DNA of 64,000 bases from Arabidopsis thaliana (taxonomy: Eukaryota > Streptophyta > Magnoliopsida > Brassicales > Brassicaceae): NCBI RefSeq assembly GCF_000001735.4, contig NC_003070.9, forward strand, positions 2,046,001 through 2,110,000. The letters are read 5' to 3'. Under the pieces are notes generated by a model that ran no database searches, was not told the origin of the DNA, and saw only the letters and a program-made list of their open reading frames with translations. Made by a program: the position numbers and the translations under genes. The first letter of the stretch is position 1. Every line of letters starts with the position of its first letter. This document shows, piece after piece, positions 47,145 to 59,232 of the stretch.

Positions 47145-50100
47145 CTATGCGAGTGTCCTTAGCCAACCAAGTAAACCAAGAAGGCCAACATCAAGTACTC
47201 GTGATTTCTTCTCAAGCCCTAAAAATCAAAACACAAAAGTGATTGCTTCTTATGCTCATAATAATCAACCCATTCTATTTAACATATTGCAAAAATATGG
47301 CATTTTCTCACCAATATCAGCAGCTACCCGATGAGCACACATCACTCCTGAAAAAGCCACAGCTATAACTCCCTGGCCAGGAAAACAACTATCCCCCACG
47401 CAGTATAGACCATCTATAGCCTATTATTAGTCCAACCATTCTTTCATTAGCAAAACCATTCACCACCAGAACTAACTAAACCTGATGTTATCTATCTATC
47501 TATCTCTTTCTTTAGCTTACCGTTGTATTGAATGGCATGCCTAATAAACCTTTCGGGGTTCCTCTAGGCATTGGCCCATAAGTTCCCTTATCCCTCGCAA
47601 GAAATCGTCTGTGTGTTCTTGGTGTTCCCACCTGCCTCAAAAAACGTTTAGATATACAGGCTAAATACCCAAATAAGGCATAGGCTTATTCTCATGGGTT
47701 TCAGATACAGATTTCTCATATCATGCAGACCTACTATCACCATTTCTACAATGTGCATGTAAAATAGTAGGGGAATAAAGAACAAGCCTAACCTCCTTGA
47801 ACGTAATAGATGAACTGAGCCCTGGAAACAATTTTTTCTCTAGTCTCTGGATTATTCTAGCTGCCACATCTTCCTTTTTCGCCTCATACTCTTTTGGAGG
47901 GAGTCCCTAGTACCAAAATATAGACGAATTGATAAACAAAGATGAGCAAATCAATAAAAACTCAATAGGATAATTCTACAGCTAAGGAAAATAGCAATAA
48001 TATTAGTAGCCTTACCTCCCAATCCTCAATGGACGAAGTTGTAAATATGTGAAGTATATGTCGACCATCTGGAGCCAAAGATGAATCAAGAATGGTTGGA
48101 ATGCTGAGGAAAATACTGCCATAAGGCTCCTCCAGATTCTTCCAATCGTCCTACGGATGCAGCAAAACGAAAGTCGCTATTCAATAACTATAAACCTGGC
48201 AAGTGAATAGATCTTAGTAGGAAACTATCAAACCTCGAGCACAAAATGATGGCAATCTGTATCTGGAGGGAGAACCTCTGCTTTAACACCCATGTGAATT
48301 GAAAGAAATGATGGAGCCTTGACGTACACTTTCTGGAAATTTTCTTCTTCTTTAGGAAGCTTTTCTCCTTTTAACAGCTTCCCTAAAGCACAGCAAAATA
48401 CAAGTTTTAAGTACACTTACAAAACAAGATTTGTAAAATATTCTTTTTCTTTAGGAAGCTATTCGACAGTTACATAAGTCATTGTTTTCTCTTACCAAAC
48501 GTATCCCATCTTGTAGCATTTGAAATTATCGTCTTAGCGAAAAATTCTCTTCCATCTGCTAGCCTTACACCAACCTGAAAATTAAGGTCCAGAAAATAAA
48601 ACGATTTTCATAACCAAAAAGGAATTTCAAAGGGTTAATGAAAAAAATAAAACTTCAACAAGACTCATACAGAAACTTACTGCCTTTCCATGATCAAGTA
48701 TTATACTTTTTACATTAGCCTTGTATTGTATTTCACTGCCTTGATCAACAAGCCCTTCTGCCAAAGACTTGGCAATCCCACCAACTCCACCAACCGGGTA
48801 GTTAATTCCTCCATAGTGCCTGTCACATAAAACCTGTCCTTGAAGACATAAGAAAAAATAAAATAAAGGGTAACACGAGTAGACACCAAATGCAAAAACA
48901 AGAATCCTACCATACTTGCATTGATCATTGGCGTCTGCAAAGCATTGACTGTGCTCACAATGAAACACTGCAGGCAAATATGAAGGGTGATATCCATGCT
49001 ATATTCTGGATATAAATTTGAGTGAAAAAAATTGTGCAAGTTAAGAAAAAATAATGTTTTTTTCTCACCTCTGCATCAATGAAAGACAATAATTGAGGAT
49101 CCTTTATGTACTTCCGAGCTATAGCCCCAGCATTTTGGGGCAAGTAATAAGCTATACAGCACAGAGAATAACACAACAAGATTCATGTCAGTAGATTTTT
49201 CTATGTGTATCTACGCAGGACGTATACGGACTCACAGCAATAAATATCTACACACACACCAAACACAACTTTAAGTCCAAATTCATTTCAGAAGATTTAG
49301 ATGAATACCGAGTGTCAAGCATTCAAGCGGCTTCTGAAAGAACTGTCCAAAAAGGTAGATAGGCTCTTCTAGTGACTTTAGTTCCAGGGAGTTCAATGAG
49401 TTGAAGATCTGTTCAAACCACAGTTAAGAAGTTGTAATATATATCAGTGAACACTCGTAAAAGTCAAATTAAATCACATGAGACCTTCCAACAGTCACCA
49501 TAGAATCCAAGGATCCCTTCCTTTTCGTGAGGAAACTTGCTCGTAAGCTCAGCGATGAAATCATCGTATTCCCTATGAATCCGAACAGAAAGATTATTGG
49601 GGAGATGGAAATGGACAGTGGTAGGATCAGGTATAACCTCCATCTTACGACCAACTGCCTTCAATGCCTGAGTTATCAAGTTTAGGTTCCCCTGTTCCCT
49701 TCAAATTAAGCCATTATTACTTTAGCCAAGGACCAAACAAACTAGTGCTTCTTCTACTAATGTTCAGTTCTCCTGAAAATCACAAGATGATGAACAAACA
49801 AACCTTATCGCTGAAACCAAACATGACAGAAGAGCCAACATCAAAAGTATATCCATCTCTCTCGTAAAAACCAGAGCTGCCACCAGGAATCAAATACTTC
49901 TCAAGAACTAAAACCCTAGCTTCTTTCACAGCTAGCTGAGTCGCAGCAACTAATCCACCAATCCCAGAACCGATAACAATGGCGTCGTACAGACTCTCTC
50001 CTCCATCTCTCTTCGTCCCTTGTACGGTACTAGCAACCACACTTGAAGAAACGGATTTCACTGTAACCATACGAGGCAGCTTCTTCTTCTTCTTCCGATT

Positions 50101-50220
50101 CTCTAAAACTGGACCATTAAACCCTAAATTCGAAGTACCCAGCTTGTAATACGTAGAGGTATTCAATGCGGAGAACAAACGATCACCACACTTTACGGGA
50201 TTTTGAAAACACAAATCCAT
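47145..50220 (-). CDS. CRTISO: Carotenoid (prolycopene) isomerase, chloroplast
   Basis: Thirteen exons (minus strand): 49804-50220, 49485-49691, 49309-49408, 49069-49151, 48911-48967, 48681-48833, 48496-48574, 48234-48382, 48016-48150, 47793-47906, 47521-47631, 47312-47420, 47145-47218; 595 residues. It converts poly-cis prolycopene to all-trans lycopene in plastids. The N-terminal 60-70 residues form the transit peptide. An FAD dinucleotide-binding fold follows ([16 protein letters not shown], residues 78-93) with an Rx-E-like [12 protein letters not shown]. The C-terminal flavin motif ([22 protein letters not shown]) is typical of the CrtI/CRTISO family. Arabidopsis mutants (ccr2) show altered lutein levels and development. 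Matches At1g06820. Confidence 0.97.
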
Positions 50221-51188
50221 GGTTGCTCGACACTATCCTTGGATTGAATATTTCCCAAAACCAATCAATTTCTACAGCGAAATCAAATTACCTACCCCTC
50301 AATCAGAATCTACAGTAAGAAGAATGACAACTATACCCTTCAAAATCATCACGTTGTATACCCCTCTTTGATTCTCATCATATCTATATGGCACGAAAAA
50401 CGACTGACAAGCTCGATCCACTGTTATGGTCAATCTGATTCTCTTCTCCATCATCTGCTCTTCTTCATCTTCATTTCAGTTTTCTGAATTTGTTTTCCTT
50501 TCCCATTGCCTTGGCTTGTCATTATTTTTTTGGTCTCATATGATTCTTGCCCTTCTTTGATCATGATTACGTTATGTGTATACTACGTTACACTTGTACA
50601 AGCTTTGATTAAACATTAAAACCATAATCTGAACAAAAGAAACAACATTACGGCAAGATTTGTTAAGGATACAAAAATATGTGAGCTCTTTTGCCTTTAA
50701 GAGACCCAACCAAGTTGGAATAGCTATGAAAAGTTGAATGCAAGTTGATTTTCTTGTTGCATAGTTTGGGTCACCAAGATTCCTTATGTCCGATATTCAT
50801 GGAATCTGCAGAATAAATCAAATGGTCCAAAAGTATGAAGCATCTATCTATCTATATTCAACGTCGAATACACTCTCTTTTTAGCAACTTGTAGGAGGAT
50901 CGTTGAGACCGCATCTTTGTATCCAAGAGAAAATATATGGAATGATCATTCATATTATTGGTCCTTACAATCAAAAGGGTAAAGGCTGCCGAAGAAAAGG
51001 TTCGGTCTCGTCGAATCATCTTGCTCATATATAATAAAGTCGGACTTGGGAACATTTTCAACGATCTTCTTGTGATCTCTGTATGTGGATTCTTATTCAG
51101 TTATTCTTCCCTCCTGTTATAAATAGCCTGAGACTCTAGCTACTCCTTTCAATCCATATACTTCTTCTTCTTCACCTTATGCAAGATA
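50221..51188. other. Divergent spacer of CRTISO and the glutaredoxin gene
   Basis: Includes an unsupported 44-codon frame at 50426-50560 (Ser/Phe/Leu-rich) and the glutaredoxin TATA box. No established gene recognised. Confidence 0.5.
51118..51125 (+). promoter_or_regulatory. TATA box of the glutaredoxin gene
   Basis: TATAAATA, 64-71 nt before the ATG at 51189. Transcription would start near 51150. Confidence 0.7.
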
Positions 51189-51298
51189 ATGGACAAAGTT
51201 ATGAGAATGTCGTCCGAAAAAGGGGTGGTTATATTTACCAAGAGCTCCTGTTGTTTGTCCTATGCGGTTCAAGTTCTCTTCCAAGATCTTGGTGTTAA
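51179..51298 (+). other. Upstream ORF overlapping the glutaredoxin start codon out of frame
   Basis: ATG at 51179 lies 10 nt before the main ATG in a different frame and runs 39 codons to TAA at 51296-51298. Its context is weak (cttATGC) while the main start is strong (A at -3, G at +4), as needed for leaky scanning. Confidence 0.5.
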
Positions 51299-51488
51299 CC
51301 CTAAGATCCACGAGATTGATAAGGACCCTGAATGCCGAGAGATAGAGAAGGCTCTTATGAGGCTAGGGTGTTCAAAGCCGGTCCCAGCCGTCTTCATTGG
51401 TGGCAAGCTCGTTGGTTCGACCAACGAAGTAATGTCCATGCACCTAAGCAGCTCGCTCGTTCCCCTAGTGAAGCCATATTTATGTTAA
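51189..51488 (+). CDS. GRXS11: CC-type (class III, ROXY-like) glutaredoxin
   Basis: A single exon of 99 residues. The thioredoxin fold has the plant-specific active site CCLS (about residues 21-24), a KPVPAVFIGGKLVGST glutathione-binding part and a Leu-rich C-terminus. CC-type glutaredoxins bind TGA transcription factors in the nucleus and several respond to nitrate. The C-terminus ends VKPYLC and lacks the ALWL motif needed by ROXY1 for development, so it probably does not act in the floral pathway. The -3 A/+4 G start is strong, but an upstream out-of-frame ATG lies only 10 nt before. Matches At1g06830. Confidence 0.95.
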   Translation: MDKVMRMSSEKGVVIFTKSSCCLSYAVQVLFQDLGVNPKIHEIDKDPECREIEKALMRLGCSKPVPAVFIGGKLVGSTNEVMSMHLSSSLVPLVKPYLC

Positions 51489-51853
51489 ACAACAACGAAG
51501 GAGTATTTATGATATTAATTAGCTATGTATATGTTATTCAATAAGGAACAAAATTGAGCCAAATCTTTGTAATGTGTTTTTTGGTATTATTATTGGTTGT
51601 ATAACATTGGGAAAGTGTACGTATAATTATAAGACTGTTATATTGATTCGAAGGTAAAAAAATCCAGTATGATCCAAGTCAAAACACATAAGAAGCGGAA
51701 CAGATAACTCACAAAGGCAGACATATTAAAATGTCTGCAACATATACCGTTACATCGCTTACAATCATTTTTCCTGTACAAAGAAAGAACAACAACAAAA
51801 TCACACTGAATAATCAAAGAAACAGTGTATGGTGTATGAGTCGAAGAAAGTTT
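51489..51853. other. Convergent 3' ends of glutaredoxin and the LRR receptor kinase
   Basis: AT-rich 3' UTR sequence with no other gene. Confidence 0.55.
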
Positions 51854-54800
51854 CTATCTAGGTGCAACTGAGGGAGCAACTCCACTGACGAGGTCAGAGC
51901 CGGAGACATCCATCGATGTATAATGATGCTTCATGATTGAAGAATTCGATGACGATGATGGATGAGTCATTGTCTCAGAGAGATCCGCTGTCTTGGCTAC
52001 ATGAGATTCCGGCATCAGTTCCCATATGATTTCTAGTTCTCTTACAACTTCTGCCATTGAAGGCCTCGCATCTGTCTCCTCTCTGCAGCATCGCAGCGCT
52101 AAAGTTGCAAACTTTTCGAGGCATTCGTCTGGAACTGAGCTCATTCTCTTATCCACGGTTGATAATATCGAACCAGACTCGTAGGCAATGTTGATCTGAC
52201 AGAAACAAACATTCCACACAATTTATATAACGCCTAAAAGGAAAACACACGCTCTTATTATCTACTCAGAATTACCTCTCGCACAATGTTCTTGCCATGT
52301 GTGATTGGCTGCATTCCAGTAAAGAGCTCTAACAACACTACGCCTAGACTATATACATCACTTTTGTCCGTCAATTGATGAGTCAAGAAATATTCCGGGT
52401 CAAGGTAACCCTGCAAGTCGACAAATAACTCTCAGTCATGAGTTTGAGAAAAAAACTTTAGAGAAGCAATGCAGGAATGAGATCTTACAGGAGTCCCTTT
52501 TACAACAGTAGACACGTGCTGAGGTGAGATGCCTTCCATATCAGGTACTGGGGCAAGTCTTGAGAGTCCAAAATCTGCAACCTTTGCGGTGAATCTGGAG
52601 TCCAACAATATGTTGCTTGCTTTGATATCGCGATGAAATATCGGGGGATTAGCTTCCGTGTGTAAATACAAGATTCCCTTGGCTGAACCTAAAGCAATCC
52701 GTAGTCTCATCGCAAAGTCTAGAGGCTCTTTTAATTTAACTGCCAAAACACATATTTGTATGTAAATTGTTATTCACGAGGAATAGAGCCGAACTTAAAA
52801 GCACACAATATCATCTATGCTGCTTATAAGTCATCTCCAAAGAATTCACATTAAGAACAGTGAACATCGGTGGGTAGTCTTTGCTGATTCACATAGAGAA
52901 CAAGCACCACTATAGATGACTCAGTGAAGAAGTAAAACATACCAGAAATGTTGTCTCGCAAAGTACCATTTTCCATGTACTCATAAACCAGCATCTGCAC
53001 GCTTAACAATACAAGCAATAAGAGATACATATAAACGTTTTGGACATCAACCAGAAGAGGAATTTGGACAAAGTACCTGTTCGCCTTCTTCATCACAGAA
53101 TCCAAGCAACGAAACAAGGTTTCTGTGATGCAATCTCGATAACAATTCAATTTCAGTTAGGAACTCCTTCTCACCCTGCAATGATCCCTCTTGTGCTCTT
53201 TTAATTGCCACAACCGTTCCACTCCCAAGTGTACCTTTGTATACCTTTCCATAACCCCCTTGCCCAATTTGAGTGGAACTATTAAAATTGTCTGTAGCCA
53301 GAGCCAACTCAGCATAAGTGAAGCTCTTCACACCTTCGATTTTCAAAGAAGCTTTGGAAGCTGCACATGAATGAATCAAACTTGTAACACCAAAAACCAA
53401 AAAAAACGTACAATTCCGATAAATCATTTACTCGAGCACAAATCGGCATCCACAAGAAAATGCTTACATCGCTTTCTTCTAGCAACTGCACTGTATCCTC
53501 TCATACGTTTTCTCATAATGATAAGGGCAATGATAGCAGTTAGCGTTACTGCAGCTGCAACAGAACCAAGAACTATTCCCGCAACTGCACCATTACTTAG
53601 ACCAGATGGCGAAGCTGAAGGAAACACTGAACATAAAAAGCATGACAGTCAAAACAATGTCCATGTATGCAAAAGTTTTATAGCTTCGTAAGAACAAAAA
53701 GGTAAGACAGGATCTATTGTTATCAGGGACGCTGATAAACAAATGACACTTTTATGTTTAATGTAGCAGAAAGACATCAGCTCGTTTACTTGTATTTTAA
53801 CCACGTTCTGTTTTGAATAAATATGAGAGGACGAATATTCTGCCACTAACCATCTCTGTAGACATCTAACAATGTGAAATTCATAAGCTCATAAGGACCA
53901 AAGAGATCTTCGTCTCGGATATTCCATCCAGTGAACATGCCCCTTATTCGCCGAACCTCGCTACGATTGAATATGAAAGAATTGTTGGCATTTGAACCAA
54001 AAACAGGAAAGAACTTCAAATACATTCGAAGTCTAGGTCCTTTCTGCCACTGGAATGAGTCAAGGCGTAGCTGATACAGATTCAAACTAAGACCAGAGGT
54101 GATATATTGCTCAAATTCGGATCTGTAAGGAACAAAGTCCGAGAAACCAGGACTTTTCAACCGATATCCAACAAGCAGAGGAGCAGCACAAAAGCAACGT
54201 CTAAGAGGTTCTGGTGAAAATTCATAAGGGGGTGGGCAGTCAGAACAAATTGTAGTATTAGAATTGGTTGAACCCTGATTAATGTCTTCCTCAGTTATAG
54301 GTCCACACAATCGAAGCAGATTTCCATCTGAGCACAACGGATTCCCCTGAAGCCTGAAAAAACAAACGTTGTTAAATGATACCCGAAAAGTGGACACTAA
54401 TCTGAGGAAAAGAGTTTAATACATTTCAGAATGAGCAAACAAGATCCAAAAAGCAGTTATATACATCATTGAGTAGCTAGAATGATATGCAAAGCAAAAA
54501 TAAGTACGTATGGGCAGATAATAAATAGAAATAGGAAAGAGCAGAAGCAAACCAGACGGTCACATTTGGACGGAGATCGGATCTGCCAGAGATATTTGAA
54601 AACCCATTGTTCCGCAGATCCCTGAAAACATAAAGGAACTGACGTTTGTCAAGAGACAATATAAAGAAAGTTGGAACATGCTTCTAGGTAACAGGATAGG
54701 AGATATGATTGTTTTTGTAACAGTCATACACGATAATACTCTCGGTTGAATTCAGCTCTCTTTCCTGCCATATTCTAGAGGGAATGGAACCACTCAGAGC

Positions 54801-57208
54801 ATTGTTTGCAAGCGACCTGTCACATTAGGTAGACAACAAAACAAACAATCAGCCATCTTCATATCCAAGATAGAACGAACAACAGCATTTCAGAAACCAA
54901 ACAAAACTCGCTACACCAATCAAACAGACTTACAGCTTTTGAAGCCGTGGAAGGCCTGAGAAATTTGTTGGAATGGTTCCAGTTAGACTGTTATTGGATA
55001 GATCGCTGCAGTATTTTCATCAGAAGATATCAAAGTTAAAAGCACTTCATTTCCAACCCCAAAAAGAGAATACTAATCCCAGTACATTGCCCGGATTAAA
55101 TCAAAGGCCAGAATTATGAAAAGCGCTAAAAGTTTACATGGTTGTGATACTATCAGAAAGCTTCCCTGCAGGTATAGATCCATTTAACTGATTTTGACTT
55201 AGGTCCCTGGAATTCATGTCCGACAACCAGAAATAGATGAGGTTAATTCGCCTTCGCTAAGGCTTGCACGACTATATAAGGAAGCGTCTAGATAAGTTAT
55301 AAGACTTACAAATAACCAAGGTTCGGTATGCTGCTAAGATCAGGCACTGGCCCTTGCAAGCTGCAGTTCCTAAGACTCCTGCCCGTGGGCATACGACAAA
55401 TATGCATAAGTTAGCATAGCATACACATGTATCTTATGCCCAAAAAGATCAGGAAAAAATAGAAAACGACAACCAGTATCTCTACATTTAGAATGCACTA
55501 TCCTAATTAGCTCAAATATGGCTGATTACTATTCCCACAGGTTAATTCAAATCCAATGCATGACTTTCGTATTGAATTGTTGAATGCATTAATAGAAGAT
55601 GACAGCCCTTCCAGCCTCACACATCAGTGATTTCAGATACATAATGAAACTATCACTTACATCTTCAAAAGTTTAGACATGTTTCCATAAGATTGTGGAA
55701 TCGTAGTCCCGTCAAAGTGATTGTTATCTAATTGTCTGCCAAAATAAACATGAGGAAAAAGGTCAAAAAAAAGAAAAGAAGAAACACATGGGTAACCAGT
55801 CCTTATGGTGACAGGACCAGGGAAATCAACAGAAACTGTGACATAAACTTACAGGATAAGTAAACGCGGCATGTTTGATAACTCAGGGGGAAGATAGCCT
55901 GATAAATTGTTGTTATCAAGAAGGCTGTAAGAAAAAAGAAAAAAAAAAGTAAATGTTCATAAACATTGAATAGGTAAAGCGTGTGTAGCATGTTCTAGAC
56001 ATGAAAACTGAGTTTAGGTAAAAAACATAGCATTTTTCAAGTAAAATCATTTAAGCCTGCTACTGCTACCAACTCACATGTGAACAATGGATGGTAGGCT
56101 TCCAAGCTCTGGTGGTATCTGCCCGCTAATAGAATTATTGTTCATGTGACTGGAAAAAGATAAGATTGACCAAAAAAAAGCAATAAATGTAACATATTCA
56201 AGGGGAGAAGGAATCACCATATTGAAACAGCCAAGTACAACTCGACACCAGATTAAAGAACTCACAAGTGCTTCGTTTTGTTTAAGTTTGCAAAAGATTT
56301 GGGAAGTGGTCCTGATATACGGTTTTCATCAATCTGTATTCTGTCCAAGTTTGGAAGAAACCCTAGCTCCTCTGGTAAGTTTCCATTTAACAGATTTCCA
56401 TTCAGGAGCCTGGAAAAGTGAAGTTAGCAGCCAATCCCAAAGCAAATAAAGCAGGGAAGTAAACAACAAAGTCCTGGACTAACAAGAGTTCTAAGGACTT
56501 GATATTCCCAATTTCCTTTGGTATACTTCCGGTGATCTTATTCCACATGAAACTCCTGGCATTAGAGAAGAAGTTGTACAATACAAAAAGAAAGTTATTC
56601 ACCATTGAGTATGACAAAAGATCAAGCAACATATCGTGTTAAAAACACGTACAGGATAGTAAGACGAGACAACCGGCCAAGCTCCGGAGACAAGTTCCCT
56701 GAGAGATTCATACTGAACAATTGCCTACAAGTATAAACAAAGCTAACTCAAACAAATCTCAAGGAAGACCAAATAAAAGAAAAAAGCAAGAGTGAAGAAG
56801 ACAATACAATTCGCTGACATGAAGATAACCATCATCAAGAGTGGAGTTGAAGCAGACAACACCAGTCCAATTCGAATTGCACGGGTCTCCATGCTTCCAA
56901 TTTCTCAATCTATGAACAGGATCGTTCAAACTTTCTTTGATCACTCGCAAAGCCCTCACTAAAACCAAAAAAAACATCAATGATCAGTACCAAATCAGTC
57001 GAAAGCTAAGAAAACCCATTGTCACAGACACAAATTGTCTGAAGATCTAACACCAAAGACAAAGCCTTTTAACAACAACAACAACAAAAAAGAAACCTTC
57101 AACGGGATTGGTGATGTCGTCTTGAGCAAAAGTAGAAGAAAAGCAACAGAAGAGGAAGAAGAAGAGCAGAGGTATGAGGAGACGAGAGACATGATGGGTC
57201 GAAAACAT
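51854..57208 (-). CDS. Leucine-rich repeat receptor-like kinase, LRR-VIII-1 type
   Basis: About 20 coding exons on the minus strand, roughly 950 residues, starting at ATG 57208 and ending TAG 51854-51856. A signal peptide ([19 protein letters not shown]) precedes the LRR cap with WxxxDPC-like [14 protein letters not shown]. Then come about ten LRRs, largely one per short exon, and a Cys-containing juxtamembrane region ([18 protein letters not shown]) in the exon 53851-54353. The transmembrane helix is in exon 53468-53626 ([19 protein letters not shown]). The kinase exons are 53077-53360, 52943-52994, 52489-52739, 52276-52410 and 51854-52195, with [22 protein letters not shown] and GYLDPEYF, all catalytic residues present. 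Ligand unknown. Matches At1g06840. The first exon starts just inside a GAGA-rich leader. Confidence 0.92.
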
Positions 57209-59015
57209 ATCGAGAGAGGAGGAAACAGAGGAGACCCAAGGAAAAAACGAAATCTCGAGAGAGAGAGAGTTTAGAAGGAAAAGGCCATGACCAAGTAAGA
57301 AACACAAGACAAAGAAAGAGGAAAGTAGTTGGTATTGGGTGGGAGCATTGAAGAGTGATAATACGACATTTTCTAAGTTTGACTATTTCAGGTAATGGAT
57401 GAGACCGACGGAAGAGCGTCATCATAAGTTTCCGTTGCGCCGCCGCCATAACTTCACCACCTTCTTCCGTCAAAACCATTCTACTTGCTATTTTTCTTCC
57501 TTTGTTTAATGATTCCTTGTCTGACCTGTCTTTGACCTTTTTGTCGTTTTTTTAATCCTTTTTTAATGACAGTAGGTAAATCTCTTGCCAGGTGCGATGA
57601 ATTTCCAAATATTGTCAATAAAGTTACCTTTTTATCCCACCTTGATTTTTTTTTTATGTATTAATTAAAATTTAAAAACGTATACCATTAGCAAATAGTA
57701 GCAATCATTGGTATATTGGAATCATATAGTATATGGCAATTTGGTCATCGATATCGTATCTTTATGTGCATTTTGGCCCCCACGATACTAAAAGTCACGA
57801 AATTTTCCAAAGTATCGACTTTTATTGGAAAATGGTGCTGATTATCAACTGATTTGTAGAAGTGTGATTAATTACCTGTAGTCATTATGATTTTCTTGAA
57901 CAAAAAAAGAAGAAACAGAAGATGTATGTCACTATGTCGTATCATTACGAGAGGGAAAAAAAAGAAACAGCTGGAATAAATTACTCAAATAAGAAAAGAA
58001 ATACAATGGGCACTATTAAAAAGCATAGACATGAGCTATATATTATTTATGTTTAGAGAAGAACTTTCCAACAGAATTTGGTTTTAAAAAATACCCGTTA
58101 GGTGACAATAAATGGGAGAAACTATATCTTAAGTATGTTCATTATTTATATATAAAAAAAGGGAGAATCACAATTCACAAGTATGTTGATAAATAATAAT
58201 AAAACAAAAAAAAAAAAGACAAAAGAAACTTTAGCTGGTAAAAGTAAGCATCATTAGGTTTTTAATTTGAATCACTATTAAATGATGCCGGTCCACTACT
58301 TGCGTTTAAGACAATTTAGAGAGACTTAACTAAAAAACTTATTACTTAAAGCGATCAATACGACCATCTTTTTAATTATTTTGACCGGTAAACAAAGTGA
58401 TGCCCAATTGCCAATTTAAGAGAAGGCCCAAAACATCCTCCTGTCCACTACAGGCGCATTATATGCTCGAGGATTTCTTAAAACAAAACAATACTTGTCT
58501 TCTTGTATGGGCCTGATAATTAAGGCCTCCGTATGATTTAGATCCAACCAATAAGTATTTTTCACTATAAGTGAATTTTACTTGTTTCCCAATCCATAGA
58601 TAGTTCCATACCAAGTTACCAACTTATTATCCCACAAAACATTCTCTCAGACTCTCAGTTCATACAAGGCTTTCTGCCTATTTTTTACTTGTTAAAATTT
58701 TGACTCAAAGATACAAAAATATACACTCAGACGTGGGGAGATGTAATGCCATAACAGCTTAAATTAATAAATTTCGTTGAAGCAACTACAGAATCTTGTA
58801 ATGAATGCTACAAAGAAGATTTAAAGTTAAACAAATTTAAATCATGAAATCGAATAATTAAATAAAATACAAAGAAAAAGGAAAAAAAAATAAAAAAAAA
58901 AGGGAGGGAGACAAGATGCTGCGATGGTTCACGTGCCAATGTGCCTTTTACTTTTCATCAACTAGTTTTCTTTTTAATTATTAATAAATCAACTCAATTT
59001 CGCAATTTTATAGTT

Positions 59016-59027
59016 AGTGACGTCACT
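59016..59027 (+). promoter_or_regulatory. Perfect 12-bp bZIP palindrome AGTGACGTCACT upstream of bZIP52
   Basis: It contains TGACGTCA, the C-box/CRE-type ACGT core bound by many plant bZIP dimers, about 206 nt before the ATG and 59 nt before the GA tract. Binding is inferred from the motif only. Confidence 0.6.
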
Positions 59028-59080
59028 TCTCTCTCCTCACAGAGTCGAGTTTCTCTCCTACGCTCTTCATTTCATTTCAT

Positions 59081-59085
<5 letters not shown>

Positions 59086-59114
<29 letters not shown>
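59086..59114. repeat. (AG)n microsatellite in the bZIP52 leader
   Basis: 14.5 AG units, probably in the 5' UTR; likely length-polymorphic and a possible GAGA-factor target. Confidence 0.9.
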
Positions 59115-59119
<5 letters not shown>

Positions 59120-59232
59120 CTTCGTCTTCTTCATCTCCATCATTATCTCCATTGACATTGTTCTCAATTGCGAATAATAATCATAATTATTCACACAACC
59201 AAAGCATTCATCTCTCAGATTCTCTTAAAAAA

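Larger units (their letters stand above)
57209..59232. other. Divergent spacer of the LRR kinase and bZIP52
   Basis: 57480-59000 is AT-rich with poly-A runs (for example 58203-58217 and 58885-58902) and no coding region. The bZIP52 promoter lies at the right end. Confidence 0.5.

Noticed and set aside
57209..57307. Longer N-terminus for the LRR kinase
   Set aside because: The upstream reading begins at a TTG, with no ATG before 57208.
59017..59232. Upstream in-frame extension of bZIP52
   Set aside because: The frame is open but starts with GTG inside the bZIP palindrome and includes the GA tract; there is no ATG.
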